A stretch of DNA of 64,000 bases from Ilyonectria destructans (GCA_020740775.1 JAHEWK010000004.1:1054001-1118000), one strand, 5' to 3'. Positions 11,501 through 22,923 are shown, numbered from the stretch's first letter. Notes: generated from the sequence alone by a model not told the origin. Made by a program: numbers and translations.

Positions 11501-12925
11501 GATGAGAGCTACCCGGGCTAGTTGGGTAGTCGCGATAGTGGAAAGAGGTAGGGGGTAGAGAGCCCGGGTGTAGGCAGAGGAATAGGCGATGCAAGCTAGA
11601 CGATGACAGGCGGCGAGGTGCGTCGCGGTGACTGCGGGTGGCGACCACGACGGCGGTAGTGTAACTCGGATGGGATGTTTGGTAATGCGACTCGGGGCGC
11701 GTTCGCGGATAATCGAGGGGTAAAATTGCTCGTTTGTTCTGAGGATGCGAAGCTAATAGCAATTCCCAATTGCAGAGGTGGGATCGGCGGGCAGACTTGG
11801 TTACAGCATCGTCAGTTTCATGGAACCTTGTGGAGGGGAACAAGCGTTGCCGGGGTACAGAGGATTGGCAGATGCTCGCGCATATCAGAAATGAAACATA
11901 CACTTTAACCAGATCCTCACGGTGGCGGGTGGAGGCGTCGACGAGATACGAAGGCTCACGGCTGGAAGATGGGAGAGAGGCAGGTCACCAGTCTGATGCC
12001 AAACCACGGACGCCAAACACAGAGCGGCGACACGGATGCGAGGCAGCCAGCGACGGTGCGATGCTCTCTTGTTCAGTGGTGCAGCAAGCCAGGTTGAGCT
12101 GGCAACATTGGAATTGAAAAGCGAATGGGAGCCAAGGAACGGAACCGGAGGCACCAAAAGAATAAAGATTCTTAGTTGATGGTGGATGGATGGATGGATG
12201 GCGGAGAGAGAAGTTAATGGCGAGGCAGGCAGGTACGCACCATGGGCTAATTTGTGGTTGGCTGGTAGGTACCTCCTGACGTAGAAAATGTCACAGCAAG
12301 AGCGAACCTTGCGCACGGCCATGCAAGGGAAGCGCCGATAAGATAAGAAATTCTTGGGCCACCACAGGCCGCTAATTAATAAGGGAATCGGCCCCTGTAC
12401 TTTTAGCGGGCTGCCACCCAGGAAACACACAGCACCAACCAAAGTGCTCTAGAGTGCAGCGACAGACCCTACTGAGCAGCCAGTCCTCGGTGATGGCAAG
12501 AACCCCTCCACGGCTAACCTGAGGAGCTGGCATTGGGCCGAGGCTTTCCATGTTTTTCCTTGGTTGGTAATGAGAACACTCACAAGCCGAATGACGACCA
12601 GCCTCACCCTTATACCAGAAGTATCGGTGCGACTGAACATCTTCCTCCATCCCTCCCCACCCCTCTTCACCAACCTCTCCCGTTCTCACTGTCGTCCATC
12701 TCCTTCTCTCATCCAGACTTCGGCTCCGTCTCGGCTCCTGCCCCGTACCCCACAGTCCACCCAGGTGACCGTCTCCGGCATCCGGCCCCGGTCCTTCCCC
12801 GACCAATCTCCGGAGCATCTCCGGACTCCAGTCTTGATCCGACATCCTCAATTTCCTCGGAGAAGTTGAAGATACTCAACCAATCTAAATAAACGCACAT
12901 CCAAGACCAAGACCATAGCCCCCCA
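11501..12925. other. Long divergent intergenic region, ubp8 / MBL hydrolase
   Basis: About 1.4 kb with no convincing gene on either strand. It holds both promoters. A short (GGAT)n-like run lies near 12180-12205, and pyrimidine-rich stretches sit at 12640-12720 ahead of the MBL gene. No RNA gene recognised. Confidence 0.4.
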
Positions 12926-13801
12926 ATGGCTGCACAGCTCATCGCTCTCCCCGCCGTGGAGCGCCTCAGCCCCGCCTGCATCCGTATCCTAGGCGGAAAC
13001 CCGGGGAAGTTTACCTTGCAGGGCACCAATACATACCTGCTCGGCACTGGCCGCCGGCGAATCCTTATCGACACAGGCGAGGGTCGAAAGGCCTGGATCT
13101 CCTCCATCAAGTCCACCCTCGAGCAGGAGAACGCTACTATCGACACGGCTCTAATCACACACTGGCATGGCGATCATACTGGCGGCATCAAGGATCTCCT
13201 CAGCCTCTTCCCACAAACTAGTATCTATAAGAATGATCCGGACCCGGGTCAGCTCGATATTGTCGATGGGCAGCAGTTCTGCGTCGAAGGTGCCAGTTTG
13301 ACGGCGTCCCATACTCCCGGTCACACCACCGACCACTTCGTTTTCGTCATGAAAGAGGAAGATGCCATGTTTACTGCCGATAATGTCCTTGGCCAAGGTA
13401 CAGCCGTGTTCGAGGATATGGCCGCATACTTGCAAAGCCTTGAGCAGATGCGACCCATGTTTAAAGGTAGGGCTTACCCCGGACATGGCCCCGTCATCGA
13501 GGACGGGCCGGCCAAGATATCCGAGTACATCACCCACCGGCGGCTGCGGGAGGATCAAGTTGTCCGAACCTTAGCGCTCCAGCCCGGTGATGGGGCGGAG
13601 AGTTCCGCCTCCGAGGCGATGGTTCCGACCTGGACTGCCATGGAGTTGGTCAAGGTCATTTACAAAGACGTGCCTGAGGCGCTCCACCAAGCCGCTTGTA
13701 GTGGTGTTTGCCAGATCTTGCATAAGCTTGAGGGTGAGGGTCGTGTTTCACAGCAGGGAGATAAGTGGCGGCTGGTGGTTGAGGGCCGTTCTTCCCTCTG
13801 A
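12926..13801 (+). CDS. Metallo-beta-lactamase-fold hydrolase, LACTB2-like
   Basis: A single-exon gene of 291 aa, the usual length for LACTB2-like proteins (mitochondrial/cytosolic endoribonucleases in animals). The fold is shown by QGTNTYLLGTGRRRILIDTG near residue 31, the zinc motif HWHGDHTGG (His79, His81, Asp83, His84), SHTPGHTTDH (third metal-binding His), FTADNVLG (bridging Asp) and YPGHGP. The C-terminus is a winged-helix-like tail (LHQAACSGVCQILHKLEGEG) typical of LACTB2. The related fungal ACP-thioesterases of polyketide clusters have a similar fold, but no polyketide synthase is nearby, so I prefer LACTB2-like. The exact substrate is unknown. Confidence 0.88.
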   Translation: MAAQLIALPAVERLSPACIRILGGNPGKFTLQGTNTYLLGTGRRRILIDTGEGRKAWISSIKSTLEQENATIDTALITHWHGDHTGGIKDLLSLFPQTSIYKNDPDPGQLDIVDGQQFCVEGASLTASHTPGHTTDHFVFVMKEEDAMFTADNVLGQGTAVFEDMAAYLQSLEQMRPMFKGRAYPGHGPVIEDGPAKISEYITHRRLREDQVVRTLALQPGDGAESSASEAMVPTWTAMELVKVIYKDVPEALHQAACSGVCQILHKLEGEGRVSQQGDKWRLVVEGRSSL

Positions 13802-15283
13802 CGTGGACCATTTGCAACGTCAACGTCGAAGTATTGTATACTACGATAGCATGAATTCGCACTTGAACTCGATCCAAGTCTGGGCTTACACAGCCTCCCG
13901 CGAGGCTTGTGCCCGGGATAGAAGCAGAGAACCAAATGTTAGCACTGCTTTGCACCCATAATGAGATAGTGGTGGGCGGCTAGTGACTGTAGAGTATTTC
14001 ATCCTGCCTTAGTCCACATATTCCACATAAGATCGCATGGACTTGCATATACTATTTACAGTTCATGCCAACCTTAATCTCTCATCTGCATATTAGGATG
14101 TTGGAGATCTCAGATCATGGTTTCGGTCCCTTTTCACTGGATAACTCCAGGTCTCTGTGTCAGGAGGGCTTGATGATGAACCGGCTGAACAGGAGTAGTC
14201 ATACTTTTGATAGAAAGTTGCTCTTCCGGGTAAAGCATACTGGACAATCTCATGCCACCGGACAAAAGGCCAAGGCATCCCGAGGGTATCTCGGTGCAGG
14301 TGATCTCAAGCGACGTCGCGATTGGCCAGTGTTATTTGCACAAGGCACCGGAGAAGTTGTTTAATCCATCCACCACAGACGAAGAGGAGGGTTGCTCGGC
14401 AGCTTCGGGTGACGTCGCATCGTCGTTCATCAACTGTCCAGTGTCAGTGATGGTGGGTGGGGAACTACGCTGGACGAGTCCCACGGCTTCATTACGGACT
14501 AGGCATCGGCGGATGATCCGTCAGACGCACGACCTAATGCAGCCACTTGCGAGAAGCGAGAGCGATACCATTTTGTTAAGTACGTACCTCTCATCTTCGC
14601 CGTTTCCTGAAAGGTCGTGACGGGGTTGTAGTAGTGGAGGTGGTGATCCCCTCATCGCCTCATTACTAGTAAAGTGACAGCTGTCAGGTGTCGGCGGGAT
14701 CGGCGGGAGGGATGAATAAGACTAAATGAAGAAAGAGTTTAGTCGTGAGTAATACTAGGAGCAACATTGGTAATTTAAATAATCATTGATTAGAAGCGCA
14801 AATGTCATATACACTCTGAGAGATATCGGACTCAACTTGCAGCCGGCGGTGTCCGTTCAAAAAAACCGAAACGTTGACGACAAGGGAGTTCGGAACTTTC
14901 GGGCAAGTTGGTGGCAGATGCTCTGGTGATGCACAACTCGGCAAGTTGTTCGCGTCTTGGCATCTTGGTCAGGTAACAAAGGCCGCATCTGGGCAACAAA
15001 ACGAAGGACACCTCCGGCTTTTCCAGACCACAAGCGGGGCAAGTCGGCAACGGCATCGCGATTTTGACGACCAAGGGCCGAAGAGGCGGCCGGGAGCGGG
15101 GACTTCTCCACCGCGTGTCCCCCTTTTTCTTTTTTGCTACTCCATCTCAATGCTTGGACACATGGACACCTGCCCACTTGTGGATGGATACTATTGTGTT
15201 AGTGTCAGAGTTACATATGCAGCTGTGTAGACATGGCCTCCCGTTGTACATCCCATCCTAGGGATTCCTAGCCTCATGCTTCT
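13802..15283. other. Gene-free stretch upstream of the YTP1-like pseudogene
   Basis: About 1.5 kb. I looked in all frames for the missing N-terminal half of the YTP1-like protein and for other genes and found nothing convincing. Base composition becomes slightly AT-richer near 14700-14830. Confidence 0.4.
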
Positions 15284-16524
15284 TTGCCGCTGCCTCCAGG
15301 AATCGCCCACGAGGCCCCAGAGGCCCGAAGTTCGTCATGTTCGGGTCAACACTTCCTCATTCCCAATCCGACCCCGACCAACCCGCCAAGTAACCCGCCA
15401 GGAAACCAGATCCAACTTCCCTTGGGCTTTGTGTCCCTCGCCACAGGCATTGCTACCTTTGGTCGGTTCTTCGTAAGTGACGACTCTGACTTCGAATTGA
15501 ACGTCATAACATGTACTAAAAGTGGCTGACGCAGGAGGGCGATGAGATCTTTGGCGGTCTTGCGCATTGGGCCAAAGGCGGTGTCTTCTTCTGGCTTGGA
15601 CTCGTCACCCTTGACCGTTGGTCTGGCAGCTTCGCCGAAGTGGGTTGGGCATGGAATGTTCGTCCAAAGCGATCTGGACAGAAATGGTGGCCTTCTGCTG
15701 AATTTGTCGAAAGTGCTCTGATCTTTTTCTACGGCTCGACTAACATCTCGAGCACCTTAGCGGTTGGGGAAGCGAATGGAAGCCCCGGGATATGGAGCAC
15801 ATCTCCATCACAGCCCTCTTCATCGGCGGCGGGCTGGTGAGTTATGGCTCTTGCATACATCCAAAGTCGTGTCAACCTCTCTTGAAAGTAAACTCACACA
15901 CCAATATGAGAGTGCGGTATGCTCATTGAATCGACCCAGATTCGGCATCTCTTCAATACGACAGTCAATGAAACCGAGTTCAACCACCCTTACCACGATG
16001 AGGAGGCCAAGCAATCCAGAGCCCCGGAGACGTATGAATTCTCTTTGAACCCTATCCCTGCATTGGTCATATTGTTGCTTGGGAACATGATGAGCTCCCA
16101 CGCCCAGTCCATAATGTTATCGACCATGGTCCACAAACAATGGGGCAACCTTTTGCTTGGGGCATCCTTCGCCAGAGGACTGACATATGTGCTCATGTTC
16201 CTCAAACCCCCCAAGTCAGTTCTTCCATCTCGACCTCCCACGGAGCTTCTTGCTTCGTTTGGCTTGATTTCAGGAGGCATGGTTTTTATGGCAAGCGTAA
16301 GTTGCCAATTCCCTTGACAATCAACATCGGCAGTATTCTAATAATTATAACAGGCCGGCGACACAGTCCAGGGAATGATTCATTACAATATGGATACCAT
16401 TTTCATGTACACCGTCACCATGGGCTTAGTCGGGTCGCTGATGGCCTGGGAGGACATCGTTCTTGCCATCAAGGGATGGGCTGTCCGCCGAGAGCGGCAC
16501 CGTGAGCCGCATCGCATCGCATAA
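15284..16524 (+). pseudogene. YTP1-like membrane protein, truncated and frameshifted
   Basis: A remnant of a fungal YTP1-like integral membrane protein. Readable exon pieces are about 15284-15472, 15535-15836, 15913-16296 and 16354-16524, joined by intact GT-AG introns. The C-terminal Ytp1 domain is easily followed: LPLGFVSLATGIATFGRFF, GGLAHWAKGGVFFWLGLVTL, GWAWNVRPKRSGQKWWPSAE, FFYGSTN, GMLIESTQIRHLFN and a last helix ending VLAIKGWAVRRE. Two defects are visible. First, the N-terminal membrane domain usual in the family is absent and there is no good ATG before the conserved part. Second, the frame shifts at 15745-15749: the first frame ends after FFYGSTNI and the expected continuation (LEHLSGWGSEWKPRDMEHIS) is in another frame, consistent with loss of about 4 bases. 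A sequencing error could mimic the shift but would not explain the missing N-terminus. Confidence 0.72.
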
Positions 16525-17133
16525 ACACATATTTAGCACTGGAATTTCAGGATGCATAACCGTGAGCATTAAAGAGTGCCTTTATGGCGTTGAGCTTGTT
16601 TAAAGATACCCTTCATGAACTGAACGCCCGTTATTTAGAAACCTTACATTTGTCGTTCTTGCACGATGATACCTGGCAGTAAGGTCTATTCGAAGAACAT
16701 TCGAATCTCAAGATAACTTAGACTAATTTATATCGAATATTTCAAAAGACTGTTAAAGCTGCTACTTCGAAGTTGACGCTCCCTTGTTGCACCCTTGCTA
16801 GCATCCCAGGTGTATATAGCGGTCCTCGTGCAGATCGCGATAGGAAACCATGGAGCAAGTACCCAGTATTAGAATCCATTTTGCCTTAGGGCCCACTTGG
16901 TTGGTTTTATTTCAATTCCACAGTGAGTGTTGTTTGTTGATGTGGACAGTTCGTGGTTCATGCCCAACGTGGGACTAGAATTGTCATGCCCCCCATCAAA
17001 GACATCTCGAGAGACTCGTTTCTGAAAACTACTTGATGTCGATGAAGCCCTTGTGAACTTCAATCCTCAACGCCTGAGGAGTATTTAGGAATGAGATGGG
17101 TCCTGTATCTGGGGGAGTGGCAAGCCATGCCAA
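16525..17133. other. Intergenic region with mild AT bias
   Basis: No gene seen. It lies between the YTP1-like pseudogene and the 3' end of the Rsa3-domain gene. AT content is raised at 16600-16760. Confidence 0.35.
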
Positions 17134-17367
17134 TTAGGCATTCTCTCCCTTGTCGCTCTTCGAGGCCGTCACCACACGCTTCTGATCCTCTGCCGAGAAG
17201 AGCCCTGCGCCCTGCTGCAGGGCATGGACAAGAAACGGAATCGAATCAGCTTTAAAGTCATCGGCAGTGCGGACCTTGTCGAGGTCCTCGGAGAGTTCCT
17301 GTGTGGTGCGTTGCAGGTAGTAGGACGAGAACTCGGCCTCTCGCTGGTTGTCGGCTTTTCCGGACAT
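17134..17367 (-). CDS. Small Rsa3-domain protein (ribosome assembly protein 3-like)
   Basis: A single-exon gene of 77 aa: MSGKADNQREAEFSSYYLQR, then TTQELSEDLDKVRTADDFKA, then SIPFLVHALQQGAGLFSAED. The pattern (acidic lead-in, FSxYYLQxxTxELxEDLDKxRxADDFK, then a Leu-rich helix with LQQG) is that of the Rsa3 C-terminal domain, known from the nucleolar 60S ribosome-assembly protein Rsa3 of yeast. Full-length Rsa3 proteins have a long charged N-terminal part; here only the domain is present and the start codon is close to it. It could be a domain-only paralogue or have an upstream exon I do not see. Confidence 0.65.
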   Translation of the reverse strand: MSGKADNQREAEFSSYYLQRTTQELSEDLDKVRTADDFKADSIPFLVHALQQGAGLFSAEDQKRVVTASKSDKGENA

Positions 17368-17934
17368 GGTTGAGACTCTTAGACTAGTAGAAATAGGCCG
17401 TTTCTAAGGAAAGATTTGAAGATGGATGCCCTGAAGTGTTGGAAAAGTAGCTGGGTTCGTTGAAGAGAGAAAGAGAATGGTGGGTCCTTGTGAAAGAGGT
17501 TTGCAGATGCGGACAGTGCTTTTATACTGTCTTAATATGAAAGCGCACTGTGATACATATGGCCAAACTTGGAATAGATGTAGATTCAAAGCAGCTAGAG
17601 CAGTAAATAAACGCCATCTCGTTGGTCGCACCGAGCGTCCAGCCTGATATCAGGGTCAATGGTGTCAGCACAACGGTAATGCTAATATTGTAGAATTGAA
17701 TCGTACCGATGGAGTCTCTGATACCAAGGAACGGGAACCGATTGTTCACGAGCAAATTGAAGCAAATACTGGACTGTTTTCATATTATATACTCCATACC
17801 ATACCCTCCCTCCTGTAGCTCCTTCTAGGCAGGCCCCGAGCAATACACTCAAGCAAAAGATTATCCGTTACGCCTCCCGCTTTCCGTTCTTCGTCTATCA
17901 TGGTCGTGATTTGTGGAAACAAGCTTGAAACAAA
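17368..17934. other. Intergenic region between rad54 and the Rsa3-domain gene
   Basis: About 570 bases holding the rad54 3' UTR and the promoter of the Rsa3-domain gene. Short open frames here show no family resemblance. Confidence 0.4.
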
Positions 17935-20418
17935 TCAATGAGAAATGTACTGGAACACAGCAGACACATCTGGCTCTCCAGATTCTTGGCGAAGCAACAA
18001 GTCCTGGATGGGCTTCAACCCGCTATTGACAAAATGGTTCCAAGTGCTGGTGTCTCCATACAACAGAGCTGGTGCCTTGATGTACTGCTTCCCGTCTGGT
18101 TTGCACCGTTTGCACTTGAACGTTTCGTGGGTGTCGCTCTTGGTGTCGGCACGATACTGGAAGAGCTCGCGGAGGCTTTCAAGCGAGAAATGCCGTTCGA
18201 CATCCTCCGCCGAGTCGACGACACATGAGGAAAGACTTTGCTTGTGGGACTGGCGTTGGAAGATTTTCTCCTCGATGGTTCCTGTCGCAATAAAGCGGTA
18301 GACAAAACAATCCTTCTTTTGACCATCACGCCAAACTCGAGCCAGGGCTTGCTGATCAGCAGCTGGGTTCCAGTCGGGGTCAAAAAGGATGAGTCGATTT
18401 GCACCAATTAAGTTGATACCGCAGCCACCTGCCTTACTGCTGAGTAAGAAAACAAACTCGTCGCCCTCGGGGTCGTTGAATCGGTCGACAAGCTTCTGGC
18501 GCTTGTTGACATTCATTGTGCCGTCGAGTCGGAGGCATCCGTATTGGCGAGAGCGGCAAAGTCGCTCAAAGAGGTCCAGCGTCGAGGTATAGTTGCTGAT
18601 CAAAACGATCTTGTCATTGGTATCCTGACGGATGCGAGCAAGCATCCGATCAAGGACCGTCATCTTGCCAGAGTACCATGGCTTGATCTCACGATCTCGG
18701 CCGCGAGATTCCTTGGGAACATAATCATCAGGGAAACACCCCTCAGAGCCTGGAAGATCATCGGCCAGGTTGAGAAGGTCTGGGTGGTTGCAAAGCTTCT
18801 TCAAGATGTTGATAGCTTTCAGCGGCTGACTTCCCTTGCCCCGGAGAAGAGCCTGGATGTCTGGGCTTGTGATGAAATAGTTATAGAGGTCAAGTTGGAA
18901 TGGAGCCAAGTTGCAAAAGACCACGTGCTCATACTTGACAGGCAAGTACTTGGAGAGGATGTCGTTGGTCCGGCGAATCAAGAATTTGTTGACGACGCCA
19001 AGCAACTGCGCGGTGCATTCATCGCCCTTTTTGCGGTCCGCCTCTGACGCATCTGCGTCTCGCCCCCGAAGGATGGGGATTTCGAACCGCTTGCGAAATT
19101 CTAACCGCGTTCCAAGCAGGTCTGGGTTGGCAAAGCTAGTGAGAGAGAAGTACTCTGTAAGGTCGTTCTGAATAGGAGTTCCCGTGAGGATAACCCGTCG
19201 TGAGACATTAAGGCTGTTGAGGGCATTGAATGTGTTGCTGTCGCTGTTCTTCAGCCGATGACCCTCATCGCAAAATAACAAACCGATTTTGGTATGCTTG
19301 AGCTCTTCCACATTCAGGCGCAGGGTTTCATATGAGACAATAATGACAGGACGAGTGACAGACCGGCCACTGGCAATAGCCCATTGACGCAATTGACGAG
19401 TCAATTCCTCCTTTGTGGCCTTGCCATCGATGGCAAACGGCGTGACGGCGTTAGCACCGAGCCATTTTACCAACTCGTTGGCCCAGTTCTTGACCAAACT
19501 GGCAGGACATACCACAATTGCCTTTTGAATCGTGGATTTACCGGCATCGGGTGACTGTTTCAGCAGCGTCCACATGAGACTGATGCATTGCAGAGTCTTG
19601 CCCAAACCCATCTCATCGGCCATGATGCAACCGTTGGCCTTTTCATCTATCATGCCAGTCACACATCGGTACATGAACTTGACACCCTCAACTTGGTGAG
19701 GTCGGAGAATCTTGGCGAGCCTGGGATCGATGACAACAGGGACGCGAGGATGCTCCCCATCCACCTTCTTCCTAATGCCGAGGATCTCAGCCAGACTTTT
19801 GTGCACCAATGGCGCATCCAGTTTCTCCGCAGAACCATTCGCCTCGACCTGTTCCAGTACAACCTTGGGGGCCTCAATAGGCTTGTCGTCGACGGTTGGA
19901 TCATGAAGAACAATAGCAAACTCACCACTGGGGTCGTGTAGAGCCTTCGGAATGAATACAGCGCCCTGGCGGAGGCCAAGGGTAGGTGGGGGGCGATTGG
20001 GGTTGTAGGCGGTACTGTCCTTGTTCTTAAGAGGAACCGAGAAGGCCTTGCGGAAGACGATCCCCTTGTCCTTGGGCTGAAATACAGGAAATCGGTTGGC
20101 ATCTCGCGTGGCCAGGGCGAGTCGATCTTGGTTGTTGTATGGCTTGTCTGCGTCGGTTTCCCCATCAGCGCCGGCGTAGTCAACCTTTCTTCGCTTCCGA
20201 GCTGGTCGATCGGCGGCAGGAGTCCTTCCGGCAACGCCAGGGCATTTGAAGGGCTTGTGCAGTCTTTCGATAGATTGTGGTGTAGATACGCGCTGACGGC
20301 CAACGGCACTTCCCTTGCCACCCGTGGGTGTATATGTGGAGGGTGATCTGGGTAACGAGTTAGTCGCGTGAAACAACAGTGAGTCGTCTCTGGGGAAGGT
20401 AGTGTACGGGAGAACCAT
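17935..20418 (-). CDS. rad54: DNA repair and recombination ATPase Rad54
   Basis: Rad54 is a Swi2/Snf2-family DNA translocase that stimulates Rad51 strand exchange in homologous recombination. Minus-strand exons are 20418-20408 and 20347-17935, giving 807 aa. The 60-base intron keeps the frame, so an unspliced longer reading also exists; I prefer the spliced form because it removes a non-conserved leader and gives MVLPSPSTYTPTGGKG. The N-terminus has HKPFKCPGV, the usual Rad54 motif. Helicase motifs follow in order: LRPHQVEGVKFMYRC, Walker A DEMGLGKTLQ, VCPASLVKNW, the DEGH box (FCDEGHRLKN), LTGTPIQND, then SGKMTVLDRML, LRLDGTMNVNKRQ, LSSKAGGCGINLIGANR and QALARVWRDGQKK. It is complete and apparently functional. 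Confidence 0.96.
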   Translation of the reverse strand: MVLPYTTFPRDDSLLFHATNSLPRSPSTYTPTGGKGSAVGRQRVSTPQSIERLHKPFKCPGVAGRTPAADRPARKRRKVDYAGADGETDADKPYNNQDRLALATRDANRFPVFQPKDKGIVFRKAFSVPLKNKDSTAYNPNRPPPTLGLRQGAVFIPKALHDPSGEFAIVLHDPTVDDKPIEAPKVVLEQVEANGSAEKLDAPLVHKSLAEILGIRKKVDGEHPRVPVVIDPRLAKILRPHQVEGVKFMYRCVTGMIDEKANGCIMADEMGLGKTLQCISLMWTLLKQSPDAGKSTIQKAIVVCPASLVKNWANELVKWLGANAVTPFAIDGKATKEELTRQLRQWAIASGRSVTRPVIIVSYETLRLNVEELKHTKIGLLFCDEGHRLKNSDSNTFNALNSLNVSRRVILTGTPIQNDLTEYFSLTSFANPDLLGTRLEFRKRFEIPILRGRDADASEADRKKGDECTAQLLGVVNKFLIRRTNDILSKYLPVKYEHVVFCNLAPFQLDLYNYFITSPDIQALLRGKGSQPLKAINILKKLCNHPDLLNLADDLPGSEGCFPDDYVPKESRGRDREIKPWYSGKMTVLDRMLARIRQDTNDKIVLISNYTSTLDLFERLCRSRQYGCLRLDGTMNVNKRQKLVDRFNDPEGDEFVFLLSSKAGGCGINLIGANRLILFDPDWNPAADQQALARVWRDGQKKDCFVYRFIATGTIEEKIFQRQSHKQSLSSCVVDSAEDVERHFSLESLRELFQYRADTKSDTHETFKCKRCKPDGKQYIKAPALLYGDTSTWNHFVNSGLKPIQDLLLRQESGEPDVSAVFQYISH

Positions 20419-21337
20419 AGTTGCTTTTGCCCGCGGCAGCAGCGCACGATGCAACAGCTTCGTTGAGGAATTCCTTGCGTGGATTAAACCACTGAGGAGC
20501 CGGGAGGGAGTTGTAAAGCCCGTCTACCCCATGCAAAGGCAGATGTAGGTTGACAAAGCAGCAAGTTTGTCAGATGAGGCGCGACAGGGTGGAGAGCGAC
20601 GCGGCACAAGGCAGACGCGCTATCACGTGTATTGGCACCCCACTAAACATGGAAGGAAGTAGTACCCAAGCTAGGCGCCGGGGATCGGCTATCTTGGATC
20701 TCGCAGCTGTCGTGCAAACCCACCCAATTACTGAGTACAGCGCCTCGGCTCGCCTCCACCGGCTTACATAAAGCAGCCAAAACAAGCAGGGCTAAGTAAG
20801 GAGCAAGAGCTCATTTAATACCCATCCAACGGCGGCGGCGGCGGCGAGATCCAATCCATATCTCATATCAGGCCTATGTTTTCCTATGCTGACTTATAGT
20901 TACATGTATTCTGTCCACAGCTCAACCTGTGCTCACCTGGGTTCATATCGGTCTACTCTTCCTGACTGTCAACCAGCGTAAACGCAGTCACTACACATGC
21001 ACTCCATTACCAACGTCTCCACCACCGCATGAAGCCGCTCGGCAGCGAACATCTTTGCCGAGTACCCACCGTTGGTCCGGCTCCGACCCCTCTCCAAGTT
21101 GTCCCCAGTGGGCATGACGCTGCCGTTATCACTACGACCGTCGCTGGACATTTGAGCCATTGGCAGTGTTGGGCCCGGATTTGACCTGTGAGGCGCAATG
21201 CCCCATTGAGTCAACGCATTATTGTCACTACTGGTCTCCTAGCCACTGTCTATATCGGCGTGCTAAACGCCATCGCCGTCGCCAGGCACCTTGATCGCCT
21301 TCTCCGGAACTTGAAATCGCAAAGTCTCGCTGGCAAC
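20419..21337. other. Divergent intergenic region between rad54 and the mitochondrial carrier gene
   Basis: About 900 bases with no further gene. A short (GGC)n run lies at 20833-20847. It carries both promoters. Confidence 0.4.
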
Positions 21338-22300
21338 ATGTCAGCCGACTTCTGGGCGGGCTACCTCAGCGGAGCCGTTGGTATCCTCATTGGCAATCCG
21401 CTCGACGTGATCAAGGTTCGGCTACAAGCCCAGCATGCAAGTGCAACTTCAACTCCAGCCGTGGCTTCCCCTGCAACAAGTCTTAGTTCCACTGCATATG
21501 CCCGGTATTTTGGAAACTCGGCGGCCTTGGTTACTGGAACTGCCGCCCCAATCCTAGGCTACGGTGCCTTAAATGCTCTCCTCTTCGTCTCATACAACCG
21601 CACTGAAGCAGCCCTGAACAACATCTTCGCTGTTCGGGAAAGCCTGTGGTCAACCTGGTTAGCCGGCGCAGTTGGTGGCCTCGCAACTTGGGTAGTAAGC
21701 ACTCCGACAGAGCTGATCAAGTGTCGAGCCCAATTGTCGAGCCAGCACATATCCAGCTGGGCCATCACCAAACAGATCTGGCGAAGCGAAGGCGTACGCG
21801 GACTTTACCTCGGCGGCACTGTAACGGCGATCCGCGACAGTGTAGGGTACGGTTTCTACTTTTGGTCATACGAACTGAGTAGCCGGTGGCTCGCTTCAGA
21901 GCCTGGCAAAGAAGCCTCCCTCCAACACGAAGCCGCCAAGGTCCTCCTTTGTGGTGGACTAGCTGGCGTCGTGACTTGGGCCAGTATCTTCCCCCTGGAT
22001 GTTATCAAGACCCGTGTCCAGGCTCAACCAGGGGGTAGACAACCAGACGCCTCTCCCCTTCTTGGGTCAGATACAAGTCAGCGACAAAAACGGTCCAGCA
22101 CACTGCGCATCGCACAGGACACGTATAGAGAAGGCGGTGCCCGCGTCTTCTTCCGTGGTTTGACTGTCTGCAGTGTGAGGGCCTTCATCGTCAACGCCGT
22201 TCAGTGGGCAGTATACGAGTGGGTGATGCACGAACTGGGGCAAGGCCGGAAACAAAAGGCGCAGGCCGACTTAGTTGGGGCCGAAATGACACAGGCATAG
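21338..22300 (+). CDS. Mitochondrial carrier family (SLC25) protein
   Basis: A single-exon inner-membrane carrier of 320 aa, the normal length. It has the threefold repeat with signature motifs PLDVIKVR (Pro21), PTELIKCR (Pro123) and PLDVIKTR (Pro219), each followed by the second half-signature (for example GVRGLYLGGTVTAIRDSVGY and ARVFFRGLTVCSVRAFIVNA). The ATG at 21338 is chosen because it gives the compact start MSADFWAGYLSGAVG; upstream codons in frame lack an ATG. The overall form (short N-terminus, YGFYFWSYE) is like basic-amino-acid or carboxylate carriers, but I cannot assign the substrate. It is divergent from rad54. Confidence 0.9.
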   Translation: MSADFWAGYLSGAVGILIGNPLDVIKVRLQAQHASATSTPAVASPATSLSSTAYARYFGNSAALVTGTAAPILGYGALNALLFVSYNRTEAALNNIFAVRESLWSTWLAGAVGGLATWVVSTPTELIKCRAQLSSQHISSWAITKQIWRSEGVRGLYLGGTVTAIRDSVGYGFYFWSYELSSRWLASEPGKEASLQHEAAKVLLCGGLAGVVTWASIFPLDVIKTRVQAQPGGRQPDASPLLGSDTSQRQKRSSTLRIAQDTYREGGARVFFRGLTVCSVRAFIVNAVQWAVYEWVMHELGQGRKQKAQADLVGAEMTQA

Positions 22301-22923
22301 ATCAATGCGAAATAAACGTCGGAGTAGGTTGGATATGATGATGTTAGGGATTCAAGATCCGCACTGAAACTTTGCAAATATAGCGCTATATAGTCAACTT
22401 GACATGAATCTTGGTTTGCCAGCCAGTCAGGCCATGGCACTTGATACGGCTCCCAACGTCCATGTGATACTTCCAGGGGTTTCCAGTGCAATTATTTCTG
22501 CTATCGCTCTCGCGCCGTCATTATTTATGCTTCAATTCGCGTTATCGGTTCTTAGTAACTGTTGAAGGGTTGAGGTGTATATACTACGTCCATCCAAGCC
22601 ATAGATGAAGTTCCTCTTTGCTTCACCAGCTTTGTGCTTCAAAGTAACTATGGGGAGTCGGTCTTCCTGCTTTGTTATAGGCTCCACTTGCGACTCGTTT
22701 TTCACGACCAAGCTTTAGATGGATCGACCGTTGTCCAACATCAAAACACAGCACAAGAGATGGTTTTCACGAGAAGGATTCGCAAATCACACTGCCCATA
22801 ACTCCGACAGTCCGGCCCTTGAATCCGAACCGCGCCGCTATTATAACGATTTACACAATGTCCTAGGACGCCCCATATCCATAATATCCCTCCCTGTGGT
22901 TGATGCGATCATACGATGCTACC
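22301..22923. other. Convergent 3' region between the carrier gene and rsc1
   Basis: Over 600 bases with no gene recognised; the 3' ends of two convergent genes. Confidence 0.4.

Noticed and set aside
12926..13801. Polyketide-cluster ACP thioesterase
   Set aside because: Same fold, but no polyketide synthase or other cluster gene lies nearby, and the C-terminal winged-helix-like tail fits LACTB2 better.
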